Below, piece by piece: positions 33,514 to 41,103 of a stretch of 64,000 bases of DNA; the first letter of the stretch is position 1; every line of letters starts with the position of its first letter. Under the pieces are notes generated by a model. The model had not been told where the DNA came from. It saw only the letters and a program-made list of their open reading frames with translations, and searched no databases. The position numbers and the translations under genes are program-made. Source of the DNA: JACKCB01 sp964452775 (GTDB lineage: Bacteria; Chloroflexota; Anaerolineae; Promineifilales; Promineifilaceae). Where the stretch lies: contig CAYVQP010000004.1 of the NCBI GenBank assembly GCA_964452775.1, forward strand, positions 1-64,000, in the 5' to 3' direction.

Positions 33514-34452
33514 TCAGTAAGCTTCATCCTCCAGCGACTCGTGTTCCTCGCGCAACCGCAGATAGCTGTCATAGCGCGCCTCTGACACAGCGCCGGCAGC
33601 TACGGCGGCCTTGACGGCGCAGTTAGGTTCGTGGGTGTGCGTGCAGTCGCTGAACTGGCAATGCTCGACCAGGGGCGCAATCTCACGGAAGTAGGCGTCT
33701 AACTCGGTTGGCTCCACATCAAACAGGGCCAGCGCGCGAATGCCCGGCGTGTCCGCCACATAGCCCCCATCGGCCAGCGGGATGAGTTCGGAGAAGCGAG
33801 TGGTGTGCCGCCCCTTCTCGGTGGCCGCGCTCACCGCGCGCACTTGCCGCCCCAGCCCCGGCTGGATGGCGTTCAACAAGCTCGATTTGCCGGCGCCCGA
33901 CGGCCCGGCCAACACGGAGAGCTTTCCCTGCAAGGCGTCATGCAGCGCGCCCAGACCGTCGCCGCGTCGGACGCTGGTGTATATGACCGGATAGCCAATA
34001 TCGCCATATAGGCTGAAGAGAGATTCGGCGCTGCCGGCCTCCACCAGGTCCACCTTGTTCACGCAGATGAGGGCCGGCAACTGGTTCATTTCCGCTACGA
34101 TCAGGAAGCGATCCAGCATGCGCAGGCTGGGGCGCGGGCTTTTGACGGCGAAGACGAATACGACCTGGTCAGGATTGGCTACCAGTACCTGCTCACGATC
34201 CGCTGCCAGGGAGCGAAAGCCCGCAGCCGGCCGGGCACGCGACAGCACACTGGTTCGTTCGGCGACGGATTCAATCAGGCCGGTCGTACCGTCCGCCAGG
34301 ACCGATACGGTAACCCGGTCGCCGATGGTGACGATGTCGCTCTGTTGCTTCTCCTGCTTTAGCCGGCCGGGGATCTGGCATACGACCTGACCTTCCGCCG
34401 TGTTGACGGTGAAGAAACCACTCTGCGACTTAATGACCAGGCCGTCCAGCAC
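33514..34452 (-). CDS. rsgA: Ribosome small subunit-dependent GTPase A
   Basis: A circularly permuted GTPase that checks late maturation of the 30S subunit. The 312-residue protein has an N-terminal OB-like domain and G motifs in permuted order: VNKVDLVE (G4) precedes LAGPSGAGKSSLLN (G1), and DTPGIRALALFD (G3) comes later. A C-terminal zinc-binding segment follows, with HCQFSDCTHTHEPNC. The start is GTG at 34452 with AAGGA 8 bp upstream. It follows etfA by 25 bp on the same strand, so it may be read from the etf operon. Confidence 0.96.
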   Translation of the reverse strand: MLDGLVIKSQSGFFTVNTAEGQVVCQIPGRLKQEKQQSDIVTIGDRVTVSVLADGTTGLIESVAERTSVLSRARPAAGFRSLAADREQVLVANPDQVVFVFAVKSPRPSLRMLDRFLIVAEMNQLPALICVNKVDLVEAGSAESLFSLYGDIGYPVIYTSVRRGDGLGALHDALQGKLSVLAGPSGAGKSSLLNAIQPGLGRQVRAVSAATEKGRHTTRFSELIPLADGGYVADTPGIRALALFDVEPTELDAYFREIAPLVEHCQFSDCTHTHEPNCAVKAAVAAGAVSEARYDSYLRLREEHESLEDEAY

Positions 34453-34477
34453 TAAAGTGTCCTTCGCAATGGCGCTC

Positions 34478-35455
34478 CTATTTGCCCAGGCGCGAACGAA
34501 ACTCCGCCGTCAGCGCGGGCACAATCTTGAACAGGTCGCCCACAATGCCGTAGTTCGCCAGGCCGAAGATTGGCGCGTCCGGGTCTTTGTTAATTGCCAC
34601 GATCACCCGGGCTGTGCGCATACCGGCCTGATGCTGGATGGCGCCGCTGATGCCGGCGGCAATGTAGAGGTCCGGGCTGACCGTCTTGCCCGTCTGGCCA
34701 ACCTGATGTTCATAGGGGATCCAGCCGGCGTCAACAACTGCCCGAGATGCGCCAAGCGCGCCGCCCAACACCGTCGCCAGTTCCTGTACTGGTGCGAAGC
34801 CTTCCGGCCCACCCACGCCGCGACCAGCGCTGACGATAATGCGCGCATCGGTGAGGCTGACCTGTCCTTCGCTGCTTTCAAAGGCCACCACCTTCGTCGG
34901 CAGTTCCGCTTCGGAGCGAGCCGGGGCCACCCATTGGGCGACGCCGGAGCCGCCGGTCGCTTCGGCGGCCGGAAAGGCGCGGCTGCGCAGGGTGATTACC
35001 TGTAGACCCTCCGTAACGCGAACATCGCAGAGCAGCTTCCCGGCATAGACGGGGCGGGTAAGCGCCACCCGGTCACCGTCAACCCGCAGGTCAATGCCGT
35101 CCGAGGTCAGGCCGGCGTCCAAAGAAGCGGCGACCCAGGCGGCCAGGTCGCGGCCGGTTGTGGATGCGCCGGCCAGAAAGACGGCCGGCTGGTGTTCGGC
35201 CAAAAGTCGCGCCGCCAGCGGACCGGCGGCCTCAATTCGAAAGGTGGCCAGAGTTTCGTCGTCACAGCCCAATACCTGATTGGCCCCATAATTGAAGGCT
35301 GAATCGGCGACTGCTGACACGCCCTGGCCGAATACCAGCGCGGTGACCGGCCCGCCCAGTTCGCCTGCTACCTTGCGAGCCGCGCCGAGCGCTTCCAGGC
35401 TGATAGCCGCGATCTGATTATCCCGATGATCAATCCATACCCAGACGCCGCTCAT
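34478..35455 (-). CDS. etfA: Electron transfer flavoprotein subunit alpha
   Basis: Large subunit of the FAD-binding electron carrier that links acyl-CoA and other dehydrogenases to the quinone pool. The 325-residue protein has the N-terminal Rossmann-like domain and the conserved C-terminal FAD domain: ARIIVSAGRGVGGPEGF, WIPYEHQVGQTGKTVSPDLYIAAGISGAIQH and VIVAINKDPDAPIF. The ATG overlaps the etfB stop by four bases. No ETF:quinone oxidoreductase or FixX gene is adjacent. Confidence 0.96.
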   Translation of the reverse strand: MSGVWVWIDHRDNQIAAISLEALGAARKVAGELGGPVTALVFGQGVSAVADSAFNYGANQVLGCDDETLATFRIEAAGPLAARLLAEHQPAVFLAGASTTGRDLAAWVAASLDAGLTSDGIDLRVDGDRVALTRPVYAGKLLCDVRVTEGLQVITLRSRAFPAAEATGGSGVAQWVAPARSEAELPTKVVAFESSEGQVSLTDARIIVSAGRGVGGPEGFAPVQELATVLGGALGASRAVVDAGWIPYEHQVGQTGKTVSPDLYIAAGISGAIQHQAGMRTARVIVAINKDPDAPIFGLANYGIVGDLFKIVPALTAEFRSRLGK

Positions 35456-36252
35456 ATTACCTTCTCCTCGAAAAGCCGGTCCACCAGGATTTTGGCCTGC
35501 GCTTCTACGGTGTCCGCCTCAATCATCTGCACCTTCGTATCGCGCGGGGGCAACGGGTAGATTGCGGACCAATCCACCTTGCTGGCTGCGCTGCCGGCTG
35601 CTCCATCCATCGTGATGTCGCCGGCGGTCCAGGTAGGGATCGTGGCCCGGTTTGCCTTGCGAATGCCCATGAAGGAGGGGTAGCGCGGCTCGTTTATCTC
35701 TTTGACCACGCTGACCACCACCGGCAGACGGGCGCTGACCGTCTGCTTGCCCCCCTCAATCAGTCGTTCGACTGTGATGGCGTCGCTGCTGAAGTCAATT
35801 GCCAGGATTGCCGATACAAAGGTGAGCGGCGTCCAACCCAGCTTCACCGCCACCTGCACCGGCGTCTGGCCGGTGTCGCCGTCAATGGCCTGCTTGCCGA
35901 AGACGGCAAGCTGCACATCGCCCATCTTGCGCAGGGCCGCCGCCAATACGCGCGCCGTGCCCGCCGTGTCGGAACCGCCGAACGCCGCATCGTCTACCAG
36001 GACAGCGTCCTGGCAACCCATCGCCAGGCAAGTCTTCAGCGCCTCCTGGCTGGATTCGTCGCCGACAGTCAGAACAATCGCCTCGCCGCCATACTTCTCC
36101 TGCAGGCGGATTGTTTCCTCCACCGCATACTCATCCCAGGGGTTCACTACATTCGGCTTGCCGCCCGGATCATCCCAGTTGACCACGCCGTTATTGACCG
36201 TAAGGACGGCGGTCGTACTGGGCGTTTGCTTGATACACGCCACATATTTCAT
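35452..36252 (-). CDS. etfB: Electron transfer flavoprotein subunit beta
   Basis: Small, AMP-binding subunit of ETF. The 266-residue sequence starts MKYVACIKQTPSTTAVLTV and contains NPWDEYAVEETIRLQEKYGGE, VFGKQAIDGDTGQTPVQVA and LPVVVSVVKEINEPRYPSFMGIRKA, all typical of EtfB. The ATG follows a strong GGAGGT site, and the stop overlaps the etfA start (ATGA), so the pair is translationally coupled. Confidence 0.96.
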   Translation of the reverse strand: MKYVACIKQTPSTTAVLTVNNGVVNWDDPGGKPNVVNPWDEYAVEETIRLQEKYGGEAIVLTVGDESSQEALKTCLAMGCQDAVLVDDAAFGGSDTAGTARVLAAALRKMGDVQLAVFGKQAIDGDTGQTPVQVAVKLGWTPLTFVSAILAIDFSSDAITVERLIEGGKQTVSARLPVVVSVVKEINEPRYPSFMGIRKANRATIPTWTAGDITMDGAAGSAASKVDWSAIYPLPPRDTKVQMIEADTVEAQAKILVDRLFEEKVI

Positions 36253-36320
36253 ACCTGTAAACCTCCAAAAATGGTTACCATCCTGGTAAAGCTTAATGGG
36301 TAAGCTCAGCCGCGTAAAGC

Positions 36321-36346
36321 GTCATACGTAATGCGTCACGTATGAC
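36321..36346. repeat. Inverted repeat GTCATACGT-8-ACGTATGAC
   Basis: A perfect 9-bp dyad with an 8-base loop lies upstream of etfB and just beyond the 3' end of the next minus-strand gene (36381). A related GCGTCAT dyad is found on the other side of that gene at 36974-36990. Confidence 0.55.
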
Positions 36347-36380
36347 AACAATCATCCTCTTGCCGGTCAGGGTAGGGGCC

Positions 36381-36899
36381 TCACGACGATTCAAAGAGGA
36401 GATTCGCGTTTACGGCGGCGAAATGCTCCGCGAAGTGCTGGTTGGAAAACTCAAAGGTTGTGGTTCGCCACGAAAAGTCACAGATCCGGGCAGCTCCGAG
36501 AATCGCCTTCTTCTCCGGCCGGGCATGCCGGCGAGCGATCCGGCGGCAGATGCGGTAGCCGGCATAGGCTGCAGCGCAGGCGGCCAGGGCCGCCAGGAGC
36601 AGGCGCAGCCAGGGAGTCAGCACAACCGGCAAGAGCAACAAGAGCAGCGAAAATGCCAGCAGCCAGGCGACTGCGGCGAAAAGCCAGCTCAGCTTATGCC
36701 AGCGTTCCTCCTCGCCGGACAGCCGATGCGTCACGTGGGCGCATTCCGCGCATAGTGGCACATCTACGAGGCGGGTGGTACGGCCAATGCGCCGGCGCAC
36801 GCGCATGCGCTCCGGGGCAGGCTTGCCGCAATACACGCACACCGCCGGAAAACGTACCGGCTGGCCGACGCGGGTCTTGACCTTAATTCGTTGACTCAA
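36381..36899 (-). CDS. Small protein with cysteine pairs and two membrane helices, unknown function
   Basis: About 172 residues if translation begins at the TTG at 36899, which has GGGA upstream; a longer frame to 36968 also starts with TTG. The N-terminal part contains CVYCGKPAPE and, later, CAEC, which could form a four-cysteine zinc site. Two hydrophobic helices follow (about 75-120: LSWLFAAVAWLLAFSLLLLLLP and LRLLLAALAACAAAYAGY), then a basic stretch and a polar tail. I do not recognise a family. It is flanked by short GCGTCAT-containing palindromes. Confidence 0.6.
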   Translation of the reverse strand: MSQRIKVKTRVGQPVRFPAVCVYCGKPAPERMRVRRRIGRTTRLVDVPLCAECAHVTHRLSGEEERWHKLSWLFAAVAWLLAFSLLLLLLPVVLTPWLRLLLAALAACAAAYAGYRICRRIARRHARPEKKAILGAARICDFSWRTTTFEFSNQHFAEHFAAVNANLLFESS

Positions 36900-36973
36900 G
36901 GCGATCCCAAAACCATTCCGTATCCTAACTGCGGAACAGATTATAGCCCTGAGGCGGGCAAGCGGCAAAAGAA

Positions 36974-36990
36974 ATGACGCTACGCGTCAT
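36974..36990. repeat. Inverted repeat ATGACGC-TAC-GCGTCAT
   Basis: A perfect 7-bp dyad with a 3-base loop lies upstream of the cysteine-pair gene and downstream of the large membrane protein gene. It shares the GCGTCATAC word with the repeat at 36321-36346. Confidence 0.5.
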
Positions 36991-37028
36991 ACCCGTGTCA
37001 ACCAGCCTTCGCATAGTCTTGCCTGGAC

Positions 37029-39590
37029 TCAATTACCCGGTAGCAAGGAGAACACGAAGACCCCGTCATGAGCGTAAAGCCTGGAGATGGCCGGGTTACG
37101 AGCCAATTGCGCCGGGTCGAATTGGCCTCCGCGCGCGCCAACAAAGACATGGGTCACGCCATGCTCTCGCAGCCACTGCGCCGCCGAGGGTTGCGACCAG
37201 TCCTTTATTGCTGCCGCTCCTTCATTAAACGCCCGCACTTCCAGCGCTATCTCGCGGTCATAGACGTAATCCACCGGCGGCGTGGTGCTGATCAAGCCGG
37301 TAAGCGGCAACAGCCAGGCGCCGCCATCGCTGCCGGCCCAGGTGTTGCCCAGCCAGCGCCAGCTGTTGATGGCCACCAGGGAATCCGGCGGTAGGTTGGC
37401 TTTGGCCCACGCCAGGCCGGCGAGATCCGCTTCGCGCGCCAGGATTGTTGTCGGGTTGATGATGTCAATCTGCTGCCGCGCGCCGAAGAGGAGCAAGAGC
37501 AGCATCATCGCGCCGGCGGCTGTCGCCAGAAACACCTGCAACAGGGGACCGCGCCGGATAGCGGCGCGCCAAATGCGACTTATAACGACAGCCAGGAGTA
37601 GCGCCAGAGGAATGAACATGGTGATGTAGGCGCTGTTCAGGTTGATCAGCCAGATGTTTGGAATGCCGGGAATCAGGTCGTAGAGGAGGCCAAGCACAAG
37701 CAGCGCCCACAGAGCGAGGGCGAGGGGTAGCACGGCCCAGGAGCGCCGGCGCAGGAAGGCCACCCCGGCGACGAGCAAAGCGCCGCCGGCAACCCACCAG
37801 TAGTAGCGTTCCCAGCCGCGGTTCACATACTCATCGGGAAAGGCATTGTAGTTTTCCGGCGCCGCTCCCAGGGCGCCGGCAGCGCCGGCAAAGGCGAGCA
37901 GCCGCGGCGCCACCAGCGAGACGGCCAACAAGCCGGCAAGCAGCAGTCGCCGGCCGTTGCGCCCCCGGCTGATCAACCAGACCAGGATGGGAAACGGCAG
38001 ATAAATGAGGAAGACGCGCACGTGAATCAGGAGGAGGCCGGCGGCAAGCAGGGCCACCATCCACCAGCAAGCGCGCCAGGCACGCGCGCCGCGCAATAAC
38101 AACCAGGTCAGGGCCAGCAGCACCGGCAGAATGAGTACGCCGGTCAACTGCGTAAACCGGCCCCAGGTGGCGTAGTAGCCGGGAAACAAGAAAGGTAGGG
38201 CCACCAGAAAGGCGGCTATCACCCCTACGTCACGCCGGCGGGTCAGCAGCCAGCCGGCGGTATACATGGTCAGGGGCGCCAACGCATTGAACAGTTGGCT
38301 CAGGATGAGTAAGAGATGCTCAAGCGGCAGGCCGGTCATGAGGGCCAGGCCGGCGGCCAGGGTGTGAAAGCCATAATGGTAGGGAAACTCTGCTATGGGC
38401 AGGAAAGAGCCATAGTCGCTAATTATCTGACCGCTATCGATCATGACGGCGGTGATCAGCGCGTGCCGGCTGGAATCCACCCAGGGTGGGAAGGCCAGGT
38501 CGCGTATCGCCAACAGGCGCACCGCCAGGCCTAGCAGGACGATGCTCAAGAGGGCGAGATGCTCCCAGCGCCAAGTGATTGTCCGGCGAGCCGGCGTCTG
38601 CCCCGGGCCGGTGGAGTTGTCGCCGCCCGCCCGCGACCGGGCGTTACCTCGCTGGAGCCACAACCCACAAGTCAGGACCAGCATCCAGCCGCCGACGATC
38701 ACCACCCATAACCCGGTTCTGCTCCAATGGACGCCGATAACCGTCAGCCATTGCCATATGATCGGCCAGGCAGCCACGCCGAGCGCCAACGCCAGACCGG
38801 ACCAGGCCAGCGGATCGAGAGCCGGAAGCCGGCCCCCGGCAAGCGGGCGCGCTCCAAGCCAGATGACGTGCCCCAGCCGGTCACGCAGCCGGCGCGCGGC
38901 CCGTCCGCCAACAAGCAGCAGCACTCCCGGCAGCGGCAGCATGAGGATTGCCGCCGCCAGGATAAGCCACTCATTCCGCGCAATCTGCCCCAGGCCGGCC
39001 AGCGCGTCCGGCCAATTCAGCTGGTAACGGGTGGTGAAGTGCAAGTCGCCGGTATGGTCTACGCCGGCGCTGGTTAAGACCCCGTCCGCGTCTACGTCCA
39101 GGTCATACGCCCAGATGGAGAGCTGGTTTCCGGCGTCGCCGGAAAGCTCCAGGGTGTAGACGCGACCGGCAGAGTTGTTCTGGGGCGTGAACTCCAACGA
39201 CAATGCGTCGTTGTGATCGAGGCGATCATTTTCGAAGGTGTTCCAAGCTACCCGCTGCCCGGCATCGTCAGTGAGCGTAACCGTCATCGCGCCGGCGATT
39301 GGCTCTCCTTCCGGCTCATACTTTACCACAATAAACTCGACCCGATAGAGACCGTTGCGGGTGGGGCGAAGGGTCTGCCGGATGGAATCGCCCGGTCTGG
39401 GGGCCGGCAGCGCCGTGTTAAGCCGTCCCTGCTCAATGTCCACGGCCCGGATGGGGCCCGGCCAGCCGGCGGCCAGCGCCCAGATGGCGATTATCAGCGC
39501 GCCGAATAGGGCGAAAAGCCGGCGCCAGCGGCGCAGCAGCTTCTCCTTTGAGCGGGGTTGGCTATTCTCCACAGCATCTGCCGGTCTCAT
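37029..39590 (-). CDS. Large multi-pass membrane protein, glycosyltransferase-like
   Basis: About 853 residues. An N-terminal membrane helix is followed by an outer beta-rich domain (about 50-200), then a dozen or so membrane helices and a C-terminal soluble part. HVFVGARGGQFDPAQL and a terminal YAHDGVFVFSL lie in the last domain, as in GT-C type polyprenol-dependent glycosyltransferases and related proteins of unknown donor. A loop reading FPPWVDSSRHALITA could hold the catalytic aspartate region. I chose ATG 39590 rather than an upstream codon at 39650 because the latter adds a stretch without membrane or family character. Donor and acceptor are unknown. Confidence 0.7.
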   Translation of the reverse strand: MRPADAVENSQPRSKEKLLRRWRRLFALFGALIIAIWALAAGWPGPIRAVDIEQGRLNTALPAPRPGDSIRQTLRPTRNGLYRVEFIVVKYEPEGEPIAGAMTVTLTDDAGQRVAWNTFENDRLDHNDALSLEFTPQNNSAGRVYTLELSGDAGNQLSIWAYDLDVDADGVLTSAGVDHTGDLHFTTRYQLNWPDALAGLGQIARNEWLILAAAILMLPLPGVLLLVGGRAARRLRDRLGHVIWLGARPLAGGRLPALDPLAWSGLALALGVAAWPIIWQWLTVIGVHWSRTGLWVVIVGGWMLVLTCGLWLQRGNARSRAGGDNSTGPGQTPARRTITWRWEHLALLSIVLLGLAVRLLAIRDLAFPPWVDSSRHALITAVMIDSGQIISDYGSFLPIAEFPYHYGFHTLAAGLALMTGLPLEHLLLILSQLFNALAPLTMYTAGWLLTRRRDVGVIAAFLVALPFLFPGYYATWGRFTQLTGVLILPVLLALTWLLLRGARAWRACWWMVALLAAGLLLIHVRVFLIYLPFPILVWLISRGRNGRRLLLAGLLAVSLVAPRLLAFAGAAGALGAAPENYNAFPDEYVNRGWERYYWWVAGGALLVAGVAFLRRRSWAVLPLALALWALLVLGLLYDLIPGIPNIWLINLNSAYITMFIPLALLLAVVISRIWRAAIRRGPLLQVFLATAAGAMMLLLLLFGARQQIDIINPTTILAREADLAGLAWAKANLPPDSLVAINSWRWLGNTWAGSDGGAWLLPLTGLISTTPPVDYVYDREIALEVRAFNEGAAAIKDWSQPSAAQWLREHGVTHVFVGARGGQFDPAQLARNPAISRLYAHDGVFVFSLLPGN

Positions 39591-39728
39591 AGGGTAAGCA
39601 TAGCACTCGCCCGGCGCGGTCGTCCATGTTGCCCGGCGACTGTTCGCCAAGCGCTTAGCTGCGCGCGCCCCCTGTGGTCAGGCTCACTTGGGAATGTCAG
39701 GGTCTGCGAAAGCGTAGCTTGCTGAAAC

Positions 39729-39753
39729 AAAAAGGCCCGGCAGAAACCGGGCC
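39729..39753 (-). terminator. Terminator of tRNA-Met
   Basis: On the minus strand GGCCCGG-TTTCTG-CCGGGCC is followed by TTTTTGTTT, directly after the tRNA 3' end. Confidence 0.9.
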
Positions 39754-39758
39754 AGTTG

Positions 39759-39830
39759 TGGCGCCAGCTGGATTTGAACCAGCGACCTAGGGCTTATGAG
39801 TCCCCCGCTCTGCCACTGAGCTATAGCGCC
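39759..39830 (-). tRNA. tRNA-Met (anticodon CAT)
   Basis: A 72-nt cloverleaf: acceptor GGCGCTA/TGGCGCC, D-arm GCTC...GAGC, anticodon loop CTCATAA, T-arm GCTGG-TTCAAAT-CCAGC and discriminator A; CCA is not encoded. The G1-C72 pair argues against an initiator tRNA. Elongator methionine is most likely, but an Ile2 tRNA modified to lysidine cannot be excluded. The anticodon stem closes with an A31-G39 mismatch. It has its own promoter and terminator. Confidence 0.93.
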
Positions 39831-39843
39831 GAGAGCGAACAAC

Positions 39844-39871
39844 ATTATAGCGAAATTGAACTCCCACGCAA
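39844..39871 (-). promoter_or_regulatory. Sigma-70 promoter of tRNA-Met
   Basis: On the minus strand TTGCGT (complement of 39866-39871), a 16-bp spacer and a perfect TATAAT (complement of 39844-39849) precede the tRNA 5' end by 13 bases. Confidence 0.75.
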
Positions 39872-39921
39872 ACGGCTTGGCGCTCAGCCGTTGCTGCACA
39901 CTGGTCCTGTCTCAATCTTGT

Positions 39922-40878
39922 CTACCAGTTATTGTCCGCCGCGTAGCCCAGGCGCACCAACGCCTCGCCGGCAATCAACTTGAACAGCCAGCGCCGGTGC
40001 GCCGGCCAACTCCGCCAGCGCCCGACCGGCTTAAACTCCCCTTTCGGTTGCTGTGGGTCCCAGCTCACCCGGCCCTTATCCTTCATGGCTGACGAGCCTC
40101 GCACCTGCAGCGACGCAATCCGCTCAAAAGGAAAGCAGTCCGCGTCCAACTTGAAGTGACCGCATGCCGCCCGGACAAAACCGGCCGGGTCCGCCACCAC
40201 GTCCTCGAAGCGCGCCAGCCAGTATCCTTCTCGCCCGGCAAATTCGCGGTCGCAGTGCATGACCATCTCCGCCGCCCGTCGCCAGCGCAAGCAGGCAAAG
40301 GAAAAACGGATCTGCGGCCACGTTCTGACCGTTGACTCCACCACATCCCTGCCGTCGCGCACCAGCACAAGCAAATGCTCTTTGGGGAACATGCGCGGAA
40401 AAGCATATAAGTATTGAACACTCGGCTCCTTCATCAGCACTCGCTTCCCTGCCGGGGTGCTGGCGTGCAAATACGCCATCATCCCGGCCCCCAGCAACGC
40501 CGGGAATGCCCCGTCTTCCAACTTGCCCTGGTTCTCTTCGTAAGTGTTCAGGAACTCGCCCTGCAGTTTGTCTACATCGCGATATAGCTGCAGTAAGGGC
40601 AACTCCCATATTTCCTGGGGAAAGGCATGCAGCTCGGGGTGCAATCTCAGCAATTCAGCCACATACACGGTGCCTGTGCGCTTCATGATCCCGTGGATCA
40701 TCACTCCTGGCCCGCGCTCACGGCCTCGGATCTGCCCCACGAGATCTACCAGCGCCTCATTTGTCTCCGGCATGGCCGCCGGCGCCCGGTAACTCGCGCT
40801 ATCAAGCACATACCGGACATATCTCCGCACCTCGTAACCCTGCACGCCAAACAAGCTAATTACCTCACTTTGCCACAA
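39922..40878 (-). CDS. Sulfotransferase family protein
   Basis: About 318 residues. The PAPS-binding 5' loop appears as IHGIMKRTGTVYVAELLRLHP and the 3'-phosphate loop as LLVLVRDGRDVVESTVRTW, with MKEPSVQYLYAFPRMFPKEH between them. Such enzymes transfer sulfate from PAPS to sugars or lipids, fitting the many surface-glycan genes nearby. The frame starts with TTG at 40878; an internal ATG at 40770 is an alternative, and no strong ribosome-binding site decides between them. It lies upstream of tRNA-Met on the same strand. Confidence 0.85.
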   Translation of the reverse strand: MWQSEVISLFGVQGYEVRRYVRYVLDSASYRAPAAMPETNEALVDLVGQIRGRERGPGVMIHGIMKRTGTVYVAELLRLHPELHAFPQEIWELPLLQLYRDVDKLQGEFLNTYEENQGKLEDGAFPALLGAGMMAYLHASTPAGKRVLMKEPSVQYLYAFPRMFPKEHLLVLVRDGRDVVESTVRTWPQIRFSFACLRWRRAAEMVMHCDREFAGREGYWLARFEDVVADPAGFVRAACGHFKLDADCFPFERIASLQVRGSSAMKDKGRVSWDPQQPKGEFKPVGRWRSWPAHRRWLFKLIAGEALVRLGYAADNNW

Positions 40879-40929
40879 GCCTGAAAGTTACCAATACTAA
40901 CACATCGGCGGCGCACTCCCTACATGTCG

Positions 40930-40990
40930 TTTGGCCTCTTCCGCACTTCGTCCTCGAACCGTACGTGCTGGCAGTCCTTTCAGAACGCCG
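40930..40990 (-). other. Possible group II intron remnant
   Basis: The minus strand of 40952-40968 reads GCACGTACGGTTCGAGG, very like the conserved element that follows a GAAA-type hairpin in bacterial group II introns. The sequence just upstream (CTGAAAGGACTGCC) is only loosely compatible with that hairpin, and no reverse transcriptase frame is present. It could be a short relic or chance. The rest of 40879-41103 shows no gene. Confidence 0.25.
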
Positions 40991-41059
40991 CCACGCTGCT
41001 CCGTTACGCAACGATGCGACCGCTTCCGGCTAATTCAGCGGGGTAGTTGTCGTGCGCGC

Positions 41060-41081
41060 GACGCTTGACCTTTCAAGCGTC
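41060..41081. repeat. Hairpin GACGCTTGA-4-TCAAGCGTC
   Basis: A perfect 9-bp stem with a CCTT loop lies 22 bp upstream of the DUF2723 protein start, within its probable leader. No T-run follows. Confidence 0.5.
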
Positions 41082-41103
41082 CTGGCTAAACTGTCCGGCT
41101 GAT

